Below, piece by piece: positions 18,589-28,015 of a stretch of 33,690 bases of DNA (position 1 is its first letter; the number at the start of each line of letters is the position of its first letter). A program made the position numbers and the translations under genes. The notes under the pieces were generated by a model. It was not told the DNA's origin and did no database searches. It saw nothing but the letters and a program-made list of their open reading frames with translations. Origin of the DNA: Nemertoderma westbladi. Its lineage: Eukaryota; Xenacoelomorpha; Nemertodermatida; Nemertodermatidae. The stretch covers positions 1 through 33,690 of the forward strand of contig JAUCBJ010008564.1 in NCBI GenBank assembly GCA_032718475.1, given 5' to 3'.

Positions 18589-20682
18589 TTAACTTAGTTC
18601 GGAATTGGGTTGTCCAGCAAAGATGTCTTCGGCTAGTTCTTTGTCGATGAATGTTCCTGTGCTACCGGAGTCAAGGAGGGCGTTCACTATATAACTCCTT
18701 TTAGATCCGTGGACCCTCAACTGTACTACTGGAAATTTTCGGATTCCTACATTGGAAGTTGGTGCTTTCCAAGATGGTTGTCGGTCAGAAGTAGTTAGGG
18801 GGAGCTCGCTATCGGTGTCCTTTTCATACGTAAGTGCTCGATACACTGCGGTATTTATCAGGTAACAGGATTCGTTTTCATCGGAGAATTCGTCCGTATA
18901 GAATCCTTCCATCTCAGAACTTTGGTCAGTGTCGTTCACATCACTGAATTGGACATGCAGTTCGGAATCACTTACCTGACTCGGGCTGTTTCGTTCGAAT
19001 TCAGTATGCAACAAGAGATGATGTTTTGCGCCGCACTTCGCACACCTTGCGTCTGAGTAACAGGTTCGCCGTTGGTGTCCTTGTCTGAGGCAATTATAAC
19101 ACAACCGCTTATCCCACATGACTTCCCGTCTATCCTTTAATGATTTCTTTAGGAATTTATCACACACATTCAAACGGTGGGTCCCATCACATAGCGCACA
19201 TTTCGGTTTGATATTACTTACCTTATTTTGAGTAACGTTGTGCACACTCGTTCTTTCTTCGGGCTTTCTTACCTGAATTCTCTTAGGAGACGTAGGAGGA
19301 GTTTTTCTTACCTGTTCTCTCCTGTCATTGGTTCGAGACTTGAATTTACTTACGTCTTTAGGCGTTTTATTGACATAATAAGATCTTTCAGTGTCTTTCC
19401 CGCTGTCTTCTTCTTGAGAAGCCTGGCTTTCGCCGTCGTCGGTATAACACACTGGTGTTACCTTTCTCCTAGAAACGGGTTTCTCACTTACCTTGTTTTC
19501 CGGTGTCTTCTCTTTGGACTGCTTTAGGAGCTGTAATTTCACTTCTCCATCTAAGAATGACATGAGATCAGCCATGGTAGGGTCTCGTCGTTGTTGTTCC
19601 ATCATATATAACACTTTCTTATCCCAGCGTGTACCTACTCCACCCTTAGGTAAAGTAGAGGCCACGGCTCCAATAACCATAGAACTCTGATATTCATGAG
19701 ACTTACCTAGCCAATCTAATTGTCTACAGATCTCCTGAATCTCATCGGAAAACTCTATAATCCCGCTGCTAATGAACTTTCGGGGCGCTACCAATTTTGC
19801 ATACAAATACCTAGCTATGTTATTCCTATTACCATACCTGGTGTTTAGTGTATCCCAAACTTGTCTTAATCCATCTGGATGTCCAATAAACTTTAACGCC
19901 ATTAACTTGGGAGATCCTTCCAAGCACTCAATGAGGAATCTAAGTTTCTCTCCATTAGATAGCACAGAGTTCTGTATGTTATCTTTGTAATATTCATTAA
20001 AAGGTAACCATTTCATCTCATCTCCATTGAACTTGACTATCTCTCCCACCTTTACCGCTTGACGGGCTTCGGTTCTAGCCATTTGACGCGTAAAACTTTC
20101 TTGGGCCATCGTGTTATTTAATATCGAGTTATCGGTATATAAATTTCTCGGATTATAATCAGGTCTATAGGGAATATCATTGTCAACCGGTTTATAATTA
20201 CCCTTAATAGGGTTTACTATAGGAGTTTCCACTTCACTAGCTGTATAGATGCGTGTAGGCTCCACACCTTGCGCATGAAATACTTCAGGCCTAACAGGTT
20301 GACACATTGTTACAGGGGGTGGTGGTATACCCTTTTGTATATTTACTAATTTATCGTGTTCTAACGCGATACTTTGCTGCACTTCTTGCAACTCTAACCT
20401 ACTTTCCCTTACTGTTCCCTTAAACTGATGAACAGTCTCCTGCATCTGCCCGAGCAGGAGATTCATCCCTCGCCGCCCCTCATCCACCCACTCGACCGCC
20501 GAAGCAGGAGCCGCCAACGTAGTAGCGGGCAGACGAGAGACGACGGGCGATAAATTCTTGATGTCTTGCTCGGCGTCCAGGACGGGTTCGGACTCGGGAA
20601 CAGTCCTACTGGGCACAGGTAGTTTAGTACTGTGCAAAGGGAATTTAGAGGTAGGTTCTGGGAGTACAGGTGTCTCTATCAC
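18589..20682 (-). CDS. BEL/Pao Gag core, zinc knuckles and start of aspartic protease
   Basis: Residues ~205-390 form the DUF1759-type Gag domain (VKFNGDEMKWLPFNEYY, FLIECLEGSPKLMAL, VWDTLNTRYGN). Zinc-binding groups follow at about 520-585: CALCDGTHRLNVC, the canonical CCHC knuckle CYNCLRQGHQRRTC, and CAKCGAKHHLLLH. Near the end is the retropepsin active site, NALLDSGSTGTFI (Asp about 671). The protease is cut short by TAA and continues in the next frame at 18586. The first codon at 20682 is GTG. The frame is open upstream past 20757 and overlaps the end of the coiled-coil Gag piece, so the two probably belong to one polyprotein separated by a frame break. Confidence 0.9.
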   Translation of the reverse strand: MIETPVLPEPTSKFPLHSTKLPVPSRTVPESEPVLDAEQDIKNLSPVVSRLPATTLAAPASAVEWVDEGRRGMNLLLGQMQETVHQFKGTVRESRLELQEVQQSIALEHDKLVNIQKGIPPPPVTMCQPVRPEVFHAQGVEPTRIYTASEVETPIVNPIKGNYKPVDNDIPYRPDYNPRNLYTDNSILNNTMAQESFTRQMARTEARQAVKVGEIVKFNGDEMKWLPFNEYYKDNIQNSVLSNGEKLRFLIECLEGSPKLMALKFIGHPDGLRQVWDTLNTRYGNRNNIARYLYAKLVAPRKFISSGIIEFSDEIQEICRQLDWLGKSHEYQSSMVIGAVASTLPKGGVGTRWDKKVLYMMEQQRRDPTMADLMSFLDGEVKLQLLKQSKEKTPENKVSEKPVSRRKVTPVCYTDDGESQASQEEDSGKDTERSYYVNKTPKDVSKFKSRTNDRREQVRKTPPTSPKRIQVRKPEERTSVHNVTQNKVSNIKPKCALCDGTHRLNVCDKFLKKSLKDRREVMWDKRLCYNCLRQGHQRRTCYSDARCAKCGAKHHLLLHTEFERNSPSQVSDSELHVQFSDVNDTDQSSEMEGFYTDEFSDENESCYLINTAVYRALTYEKDTDSELPLTTSDRQPSWKAPTSNVGIRKFPVVQLRVHGSKRSYIVNALLDSGSTGTFIDKELAEDIFAGQPNSELS

Positions 20683-20756
20683 TGAAGGGGTGGCTTCGAG
20701 AACAGGCCTAATTATTTCAGGCTCATCTACTATGGTAGGGAGTCTTTCTATTTTAA

Positions 20757-21905
20757 TTATTTGGCTGTGGGTTCTATACTACCTAAGTCTGTGTTAGTTA
20801 GTTGCCTTCTAACAGCTGGGGGCAAATCAGGCAATTTCTGACGGTGGGACATTCTTCTATGCCTACTTAAACGAGATCTATTTCCTCCGCCTTCAGGATC
20901 GGTGGTATCGCCTTCATCAGAGGATGTAAATCCCTGTCTTTTGGGAGTAGATCGACTCATCATCTGCATTTGACTAGCTGTTAACTGTTTATTTATGCAG
21001 TCTTGATTCTCTTGAATATTTTCCAACTCTAGTTGGGTGGTCTCTTCAGATGCTCTTCGTTCTGCTTCTGCCACTGCTCGCTTTCTTTCCGCTTCTGCCG
21101 CTTTTCTTTCCGCTTCTGCCGCTGCCGCTTTTGCCTCTGCCGCTGCCTCTGCCGCTTTTCTTTCCACTTCTGCCACTTTTCTTTCTGCTTCTGCCGATGC
21201 CACTGCCGCTGCTGCTGTCTTTCTGTCTTCTATACGTTTTTTCTTGACTTGTTCTTCTTGGACCCTAGCGATGCGGAGCCTTTCATCAAATTTAGCTTGG
21301 TCCGCAGCTATCATATCCGCATCGATTGCGTCCAACACAAGCTTGGCTCCTTCACTATTAGGGCTAAGTCCAGACAGCCGTCTCCTCAACTCTTCGTCAC
21401 CTACAAATCGTTGATAGTCTGACAGATAGATGTCAATAGCATCCCTCTTATGCGGTTTTTCTGCTGTCACTTCACTTTCCACTTGGGAAAAGGTAGCGTC
21501 TGTTGATTCTCCATGGGTTGAGCGCTCAGCCAACTGAGATTTCCACGGGGCAGTTCTTTGAACTTTGAGACTCACCCGCTGAAACCAAGTCTTTACGGCA
21601 ACTTGCAATGACGTGTCTTGTCTTCTTTTCGAAGCCTCCTCAAAGGCCGATAAGATTAGTCTGATTCTTAGAATTCTTTCTCTAACTTGATAAAGCAGCT
21701 CTCCCTGCTCTTGAGGTCCTTGTGGTTGTCGAAACAGTTGTTCCTCTAATCGCTCCATAGAGCTGAAGAATCCCTGTACGTATCCTGCTGCTGACCTCTT
21801 CCACACAGCTGGATCGCTGGTTTCTTTTGTCACTCCCATCCTGTGTATGTCTTCCCAGGCAGCTTCCGATAAGTCAAACGGGAGTCCGGGTCCGGGGAAG
21901 TCCAT
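20757..21905 (-). CDS. BEL/Pao Gag N-terminal region with Ala/Glu coiled coil
   Basis: This Gag segment has a helical N-terminal part, then a long alanine, glutamate, lysine and arginine-rich stretch (about residues 215-300) built of KAAEAERK-like units that must form a long coiled coil. The DNA there (about 21060-21220) is a GCCGCTTCT-like imperfect repeat. It ends SRLSRHRRMSHRQK...EPTAK at a TAA (20757-20759). It overlaps the preceding 187-aa piece by 76 bp in another frame and the next piece one frame away. It is likely involved in Gag multimerisation. Three forward-strand ORFs in this region are products of the repeat and not genes. Confidence 0.75.
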   Translation of the reverse strand: MDFPGPGLPFDLSEAAWEDIHRMGVTKETSDPAVWKRSAAGYVQGFFSSMERLEEQLFRQPQGPQEQGELLYQVRERILRIRLILSAFEEASKRRQDTSLQVAVKTWFQRVSLKVQRTAPWKSQLAERSTHGESTDATFSQVESEVTAEKPHKRDAIDIYLSDYQRFVGDEELRRRLSGLSPNSEGAKLVLDAIDADMIAADQAKFDERLRIARVQEEQVKKKRIEDRKTAAAAVASAEAERKVAEVERKAAEAAAEAKAAAAEAERKAAEAERKRAVAEAERRASEETTQLELENIQENQDCINKQLTASQMQMMSRSTPKRQGFTSSDEGDTTDPEGGGNRSRLSRHRRMSHRQKLPDLPPAVRRQLTNTDLGSIEPTAK

Positions 21906-22393
21906 TGCGACTCGACAATAGACTTCAGTTCTTCCCTTGTATATCCCACATAACTATCCTTGGTCGATCGCTTACTTCTCGCCCAATCAATCTGGTGTTC
22001 CTCCACCGCAATCAATACCCTAGTGAGTACAGCTGCAGGAAGGATGAGAAGGGGATCCGAATAAACCGCATCTGCCATCTTTGCTCCGCACTCGGGTGTC
22101 AGCTCTACAGTATCCGCACTACTGGAGCTGTCGGGCTGCTGAGAAATAAGTTCTCGGCTCGAGTGTTGCTGCTGTTCCGCTGCTTCTTGGTCCCGCTTGA
22201 CCTGAGCTCGAGTGCCTATGATAGACCTACGGTGTTGGACTAGCCTAGGGTCTGATACTACTACTGGAGGGATGATCTTTCTTACAGTAGGAGGTGAGTT
22301 GAACTTCGGTCTCACACGTTCCACACTCCTGTCTGGGTCACAGATGGTTGTATCTAGGAGACTGTCTGACAGGTTTTGCTTTGTGTCAGACAT
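21830..22393 (-). CDS. BEL/Pao Gag start
   Basis: This is the first ATG-initiated ORF after the leader (MSDTKQNLSD...), which makes it the probable Gag start. It is Ser/Gln-rich in the middle and no domain is recognised. The last ~25 residues overlap the next Gag piece in another frame. The real junction is probably a single lost base near 21890-21905, where SPDPDSR and FPGPGLPF are alternative readings of the same DNA. Confidence 0.65.
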   Translation of the reverse strand: MSDTKQNLSDSLLDTTICDPDRSVERVRPKFNSPPTVRKIIPPVVVSDPRLVQHRRSIIGTRAQVKRDQEAAEQQQHSSRELISQQPDSSSSADTVELTPECGAKMADAVYSDPLLILPAAVLTRVLIAVEEHQIDWARSKRSTKDSYVGYTREELKSIVESQWTSPDPDSRLTYRKLPGKTYTGWE

Positions 22394-22526
22394 GTTTGTT
22401 TGTACAGTTGAATGCCTACTGCTATATTACAGTTTAAGCAAGTCTAGTAATTCAGTATCACCGTTAGCCTAGTAATTAATTACCGATATCGTTACTCTAT
22501 GTAACGTGATATATATACAATATATT

Positions 22527-23030
22527 AGAATACCGGTATACAATTATAGTATGTATATAAGTATTATTACAGACTAGGTTTGTCACAGAATACCGGTATA
22601 TAATTTCAGCACAAATATATAAATATATAATAAGCCTATCGTGAATACCGGTATACAGCTTACTCTTATAGTATATATAAGTATAATTATGGACTAGAAT
22701 TAATTACAGAATACCGGTATATAATTTCAGCACAAATATATAGAAATATATAATAGGCCTATCGTGAATACTGGTATACAGCTTACACTTATAGTATGTA
22801 TATAAGTATAATTATAGACTAGAATTAATTACAGAATACCTGTATATAATTTCAGCACAAATATATAGAAATATATAATAGGCCTATCGTGAATACCGGT
22901 ATACAGCTTACACTTATAGTATATAAGTATAATTATAGACTAGAATTAATTACAGAATACCGGTATATAATTTCAGCACAAATATATAGAAATATATAAT
23001 AGGCCCATCGCAAATACCGGTATGTCAATT
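22527..23030. repeat. Tandem array of ~121-125-bp units with ATACCGGTAT palindromes
   Basis: Units carry CAGAATACCGGTATATAATT at 22586, 22707, 22832 and 22953 (spacing 121, 125, 121), followed by CAGCACAAATATATAGAAATATATAATAGGCC-like sequence and a second GAATACCGGTATACAGC. Partial units flank them. Most copies keep the 10-bp palindrome ATACCGGTAT. Confidence 0.9.
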
Positions 23031-23980
23031 ATTTTAGAATAATTGAATTTCTGAATTTTAGGGATTACTTGTTTACTTTACTTTACTTGATTACTGTTAT
23101 TTAAGCAGTAGTCCAACTGACATTAAGACCTAATTGATGTATGACAGGCCTACTATTTTATAAATCGGTTTGAGTTGATTTATAATATATGTGTACCCGT
23201 TTAATGGGTTTTGTCAATATTTGAAATAAATGTTATTATTTCTGGGAAGGAGTCACTACACAGAAGCTGTGCGCTCTCAGTGAAGTGCTACTTGTTGGAC
23301 ACTAAAACAAATAATTCTAATTTACCTAAGTTACTTAATACTACAAATTGCGTACAATTCGGGGTGAGATTACAATCTCTAAATAACCACAAAAATTACA
23401 CGTACGAATTTTTAGGGTAATTTTACAAGGAGTCTACAAACCAGCCTAACAAAGGGTTAGAATATCTGGTTATTACAAACAGACAGGATACTACGGTATT
23501 TGAAAATAACAAAGCAGTAGTAAATATACTGCGTTGTCCAGATAGGAAAAATACCACCATCTGACGACTTATAGCCGTATCGCTATAAGTACTACGTTAT
23601 GTATCACGGAGTGTTCCTACCTAGAAGTTAATTACCGCGGTCTACCAGAACCAACGTGCCTATTAACCACTTTACAACACAAATATACTGCCTACACACT
23701 AATTACCTTCGGAAAGTATTGTACACTAAACCCTAAATTAGGTACAAGTACTTATATAACAAATAACCAGCAGTTAGAAATACTTGTACAGCTAAAAGAA
23801 CCACGGTATCTGCTGGAGTGACCGGGGCACAAAATCACCAGTCTTTACCTACGCCAAGCAGCCCTGATGTAGTACCGGGGTTAATTTAACTATAACGGTA
23901 TGTATAACAAGCACAATTACTCTAGGAATAAACTTGGGGATATGAATGTTGCGAATAATCTCATAAACTCTGAATAATAA

Positions 23981-24555
23981 ATATTACGCTACACGGACAG
24001 ACTACTCAAACAAAATACAGACCAAACGCTGACAGACTACTATCAAGCCTAAACAAACTACAGTATATGCAGACTCCGAAATGGTTAGTTAGTATGCGTT
24101 CTAACCGAGTAGTACGACTTATTCTTTCAGGGGGATTTACCTCACAGCACTGGAAGCCCCTACATTCCTAACTGGTACTTTATCGGACATACACTCTACA
24201 CACACCGCAATCTCTTCAGACCTAACAACAGCCAGACAACAATCCAGCCTACAAATTATCTAAATAAGAAATATTACGCTACCCGTACAGACTACACATA
24301 CAAAATACAGACCAAACGCTGGCAGACTACTATCAAGCCTAAACAAACTACAGTATATGCAGACTCTGAAATGGTTAGTTAGTATGCGTTCTAACCGAGT
24401 AGTACGACTTATTCTTTCAAGGGGATTTACCTCACAGCACTGGAAGCCCCTACGTTCCTAACTAGTACTTTATCGGACATACACTCTACACACACTACAA
24501 TCTCTTCAGACTTAACAACAGTCAGACAACAGTCCAGCCTACAAATTATCTGTAC
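23981..24555. repeat. 290-bp tandem duplication in leader
   Basis: Two consecutive copies start with ATATTACGCTAC at 23981 and 24271 and run to about 24270 and 24555. They are nearly identical, with scattered substitutions such as CACGGACAG versus CCCGTACAG. No coding potential is seen. Confidence 0.9.
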
Positions 24556-24899
24556 AATCTGAGCAGGCTTACACGTCTTCTGCTCAATATTAGCCTACAA
24601 ATAAATACAACTGACAGAAATAAGTAAACCATACAAAGGAATAAGGGGTGATCAATCCCTAATCCCCTAACAGCCTACAATATACAATATATCACAATCG
24701 AAATAATACTGCTGTACCTGTACTGCTGTAAGTACCGGTTCGGGTGGTTAGGTAGTTAGGCCTACTGGGTACCGGTTGACCGGTACTTCAGCTTTATTGC
24801 CTACTGCAATACAGAAGCAATAACTGTTATTGTTCTTACCAGAACAATATTAAACTGTATTTATTGCCTACACTGCAATCAGAATTCAATAACTGTTAT

Positions 24900-26087
24900 T
24901 GTTCGCGCTTTCAGACCTTTAGCAGTTTAACCTGCCAAATTTAGATGTCTTCTAGATTATATTTAGATGTCTTCTAGATTATAAATCGACTTTAGCCTAT
25001 GACGAGTATTTGATACACTACATTAGCCGAAGCCAGTCTATGCGCGACCATTCACCCGCTGGATATACCCGGGAGACTGGATTCAGAAGCTTTGACCTTA
25101 TTGCGGTGTAGGCCTACTGTATTATTCGACTGATCGTTAATATATAATTTCTGACCAATATTATTCACTTTCGGGAACTATTATCAGTTCCTTTAGGACG
25201 TGGTGCTCTAAATATGTAAACAGAGTTATGACTTACACTAGACACAACGGGATGGCTATGGATTCACGTATAAAGCGCATTCTTTAGGAGATGCTTTGTT
25301 ATCAGTCACAATCATGCACACTACCGCACAATGCTGCACACCGATCTGCCGACCTTCACTAATTTTAGTCACATATAAAGAGAACAACAACCGACACATG
25401 TAGTGCCTATGAAATAGCATTAGATTCACTCCAAAACCAATATAATGTAAGTCGCAATTGTTATATGTAACCGGTCTCTTACCTTCAGTATATCAAGAAG
25501 ATTGGGGGTTTTATAATTATTTATCGATATTATCCAATATAATAATATTCCATCAACTGATATAATTAATAACCAACAGTAAATAGCAGTAAAAATGGGG
25601 TGTTTGTAGGTGACAATATGATTTGCATTGATATGCAGTGTGTTGAGTTGGTATGGTTTGATAACAGTTATATGTTTCTATGACCAAAGCCTACTAATGT
25701 TTGGCTAAAGCCTGAAACACAGAAATTCCAAAGCCGGTCTTCTGGCTGTGGACAAAATACACATACTGACTGATATTTCTGTATACAATCTCCAACACAG
25801 AGTGAAAACCGCTCTGATTGGTCGACCAAACAAAGAACGAACAAAGAAAAGTTACACGTGGACACAGCTGATAGATGTCGTCATCGGAGTTCCGATGTTT
25901 AGAGTATTTGGCTTATTGCGACATAAAATCGCTAGTTATGTCCGCTAAAGTACACATACAGAAGAAATGGCTTTTTATGTCCACTAAAACACCGGTACAG
26001 TAAGGAAACGGCTTTTTATGTCCGTTAAAACACCTACAGAGTACTTTGCGGGAAAAACAACCAGCTAATTCCGCAAAAGCCTTTACA
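24900..26087 (-). repeat. 5' LTR of giant BEL/Pao element (1188 bp)
   Basis: This is the partner of 7132-8280. It starts TGTAAAGG at 26087 and ends CGAACA at 24900 on the minus strand. It has a CCAAT box (plus-strand ATTGG at 25817-25821). Relative to the 3' LTR it carries a 24-bp extra segment and a 22-bp tandem duplication close to its inner end, and lacks 7 bp near 25848. The transcription start was not identified. Confidence 0.95.
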
Positions 26088-26092
26088 ACCGG
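26088..26092. repeat. Target site duplication ACCGG (right copy)
   Basis: This is the partner of 7127-7131, directly adjacent to the outer end of the 5' LTR. Confidence 0.9.
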
Positions 26093-27306
26093 GCGTGCAT
26101 ATCATCCCGCACACGCTTTCCCGTTCTCTCTCTCTCCCTGTCCTCTCGCAAACTCTGGTTCGCCAACTCTGTTTCTCTCGCCACCCGCTCTCTACGCTCG
26201 CTCATCTCTCTCGTCTCTCGCTCCTTACGCTCGTTCTCTACCCTCATTTCTCGCTCTTTGCACTCGTTCTCTACCCTCATTTCCCACTCTTTACGCTCCT
26301 CTTTCTCCCTCTCTTCTTGCTCCATACAGTTCCTGGCCACCCTCTCAGCACTCTCTTTACACTCCTTCGCCAGTTCTCTCTCTTTCTCTAGCAACGCAGC
26401 TCCCTCCTCCAGCTGCCTCTCTAACTCCTTTTGGTCTAACGCCACTATATCGAGCTGGCACGCCAGATCGATTTCTAACACCCTTCTTACTTTTGGGGAG
26501 GATGTAGCAGACTTGTCGGTCGCGACGGACTCCCGTTGCCTCCCCGTCCTATTAACTTTCCCCCGCTTTCTGAGGTTTTCGCCGACCGACGAGACCGAAT
26601 CCTCGGGGTTAACCTCGGATTCGCCCTCTCGCGGTCCCTGCCAACCCACTAACTTAATTCCCCTGGCATCCACTAAGTATGGCCCTATGTACACTACACC
26701 GGGCTCCATACCCCTAGATTGCCACAGCTCGAACAGTTCAGTGGCGGTCTCTCTCGCCCTCTCACCCGCCAACTCTCCTTGCCCAAACCGAACCAGATAG
26801 TTAAAATGTCTGTTCGACTCACCTAGTCGCTGTTCTAGCTTCACCTGGTCCAGTTTTGTCCCCTCCTTGGCTTCCTTCAACTGTCTCCTTGTTGCGTTGT
26901 AGGCTCGTCGCAACCGGTCGCTGACTCCGACGTCCTCGTCGTCGACCTCCCCTCTTTCTCTCCGTGTTCGGCGTCGTACCGGCGGCCCCACCGTCGCCGT
27001 TCCGGTGGGCCGTCCATCGCCCTCAGCCTGTGGCTGGCCAGCGACATCGGTACCTCGTGTGCCATCGTGCGTCGACTCGTCTCTCCCTCCTCTCCACTCG
27101 CTCGTCCCTCATTGTAGATGGCCGCCCTCTGCCTGAGCTATCGGGTCGTTCGTGGTCGACGATCCTGGCATCGTGGGTCGATACCGTCGCATTGCAGCCT
27201 CGCGGCCTTGCGGATCATTTCGTTCGTATCGTCCGGGGTCCGCGGCGGTGTCGTCAGTAGTAGGCATAACAACGTGATTGAGACAGCGTCTGCCATAGTC
27301 TACCAT
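26088..27306 (-). pseudogene. Outer BEL/Pao Gag, N-terminal coiled-coil part, split by giant element
   Basis: The first in-frame ATG is at 27306. The frame meets a TGA at 27109-27111 and then stays open to the insertion point. From about 26480 down to 26088 it encodes a long charged coiled coil with repeated RVENE-KERE units. Upstream it has a helical part and a short globular-looking region (PGVVYIGPYLVDARGIKLVGW). A start at 26991 would be GTG and is not needed, as the frame is open to 27108. The ORF stops 5 bases into the LTR sequence only because of the insertion, and its frame continues exactly at 7131. It is the N-terminal Gag of the older, outer element. Confidence 0.75.
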
Positions 27307-27331
27307 GTTAAAGAATTTGCCGAACGGCTCT

Positions 27332-27625
27332 TGCCCCGCCTACTTACTATGATTACTATTGTTGCCCCACCCACTTACTATGGTTACCATGGTTACCATT
27401 GTGCATATGTAACATATGTCACCGCTGTGTATATATGTGACATACACGGTATAAGACCAGTTTGCAGGCGTGCCCCGCCTACTTACTATGATTACTATTG
27501 TTGCCCCACCCACTTACTATGGTTACCATGGTTACCATTCTTGACCCCGCCATGGTTACTATGGTTACCATTGTGCATATGTGACATATGTCACCACTGT
27601 GTATATGCGACATATGCGGTATAAG
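27332..27625. repeat. Tandem repeat of ~139 bp, two copies plus a partial third
   Basis: TGCCCCGCCTACTTACTATG occurs at 27332 and again at 27471, each followed by TTGCCCCACCCACTTACTATGG and a GGTTACCATGGTTACC segment. The first copy continues with a CATATGT/GACATA region and GGTATAAG. In the second array a shorter derivative (27541 on) follows and again ends in CGGTATAAGGCC. A 168-codon forward ORF here is a by-product of the repeat. The repeat lies just upstream of the outer Gag start, so it may belong to that element's 5' region. Confidence 0.8.
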
Positions 27626-27780
27626 GCCACTCCACAGACGGAAGTAATTTAATTAATTCGTGTCTACCGGTCGGCGTTTGACCTTGAACCGCAATAGGTA
27701 AAGTGGGCAAACCCATAATATTACACTTTTAATTACAGTTGCAACAGCTCATCTCCAATTTAAATAAACACAGACTTATG

Positions 27781-27985
27781 GGGGCGAGCCATGAAGTGAG
27801 TGATAGCATCGAAGTGAGGTTATTGTATTTATACTTATCACTACGCAACAAGTTGTGGGGGGGCGAGCCGTGAAGTGAGTATAAGGTTATAGTATTTATA
27901 ATATTATTTTAATAATTTGATTATTCTACCTATGGGGCGAGCCATGAAGTGAGTGATAGCATCGAAGTAAGGTTATTGTATTTAT
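27781..27985. repeat. Three short dispersed direct repeats
   Basis: GGGGCGAGCC(A/G)TGAAGTGAGT recurs at 27781, about 27860 and 27934. Copies 1 and 3 continue with GATAGCATCGAAGTRAGGTTATTGTATTTATA, and copy 2 is shorter. They lie between the outer BEL/Pao 5' region and the capsid gene island and could mark an element end. No inverted partner is in the window. Confidence 0.75.
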
Positions 27986-28015
27986 AATTATTAATTGTCG
28001 AAATTATTACTTACA

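Larger units (their letters stand above)
22394..24899. other. Long non-coding leader of the giant element
   Basis: These 2.5 kb between the 5' LTR and Gag hold no convincing ORF. They contain a ~121-125-bp tandem array (22527-23030), a 290-bp tandem duplication (23981-24555) and a ~69-bp duplication next to the LTR (about 24800-24904). I could not recognise a primer binding site. The bases directly inside the LTR read ATAACAGTTATTG on the minus strand, not the TGG-starting complement of a tRNA 3' end. Confidence 0.7.
7132..26087 (-). mobile_element. Giant BEL/Pao LTR retrotransposon, 18,956 bp, nested in another BEL/Pao gag
   Basis: The element is bounded by two long direct repeats with TG...CA ends (minus-strand TGTAAAGG...GCGCGAACA) and a perfect ACCGG target duplication. 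In transcription order it contains the 5' LTR, a repeat-rich leader, Gag (22393-~18960), aspartic protease, RT and RNase H, integrase (16105-14300), a non-coding spacer, ORF3 (12605-8307) and a polypurine tract next to the 3' LTR. BEL/Pao membership follows from the DUF1759 Gag, the A17-type protease/RT layout and the integrase C-terminal domain. BEL/Pao elements are commonly well under 12 kb, so this one is very large because of the leader and ORF3. The frame breaks and two stops in pol make the copy as sequenced defective, although its LTRs are nearly identical. Confidence 0.95.

Noticed and set aside
18580-18600. Programmed -1 frameshift or reinitiation between Gag-protease and pol (TAA AC ATG)
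   Set aside because: No slippery heptamer is in the right frame, the break falls inside the protease domain, and other breaks in the element go the same way. An indel is simpler, though reinitiation is not excluded.
21033-21422. Forward ORFs of 65-129 codons
   Set aside because: They are by-products of the Ala/Glu coiled-coil repeat in minus-strand Gag.
22527-23030. Possible CRISPR-like array
   Set aside because: The units are 121-125 bp of continuous repeat without unique spacers, in a eukaryotic retroelement leader.
26046-26800. Several overlapping forward ORFs (Ser/Leu/Phe-rich)
   Set aside because: They are shadows of the charged coiled-coil Gag on the minus strand. One of them starts inside the LTR.
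27118-27624. Forward ORF of 168 codons with repeated TYYGYHGYH-like words
   Set aside because: It is a direct translation of the 139-bp tandem repeat with no domain.
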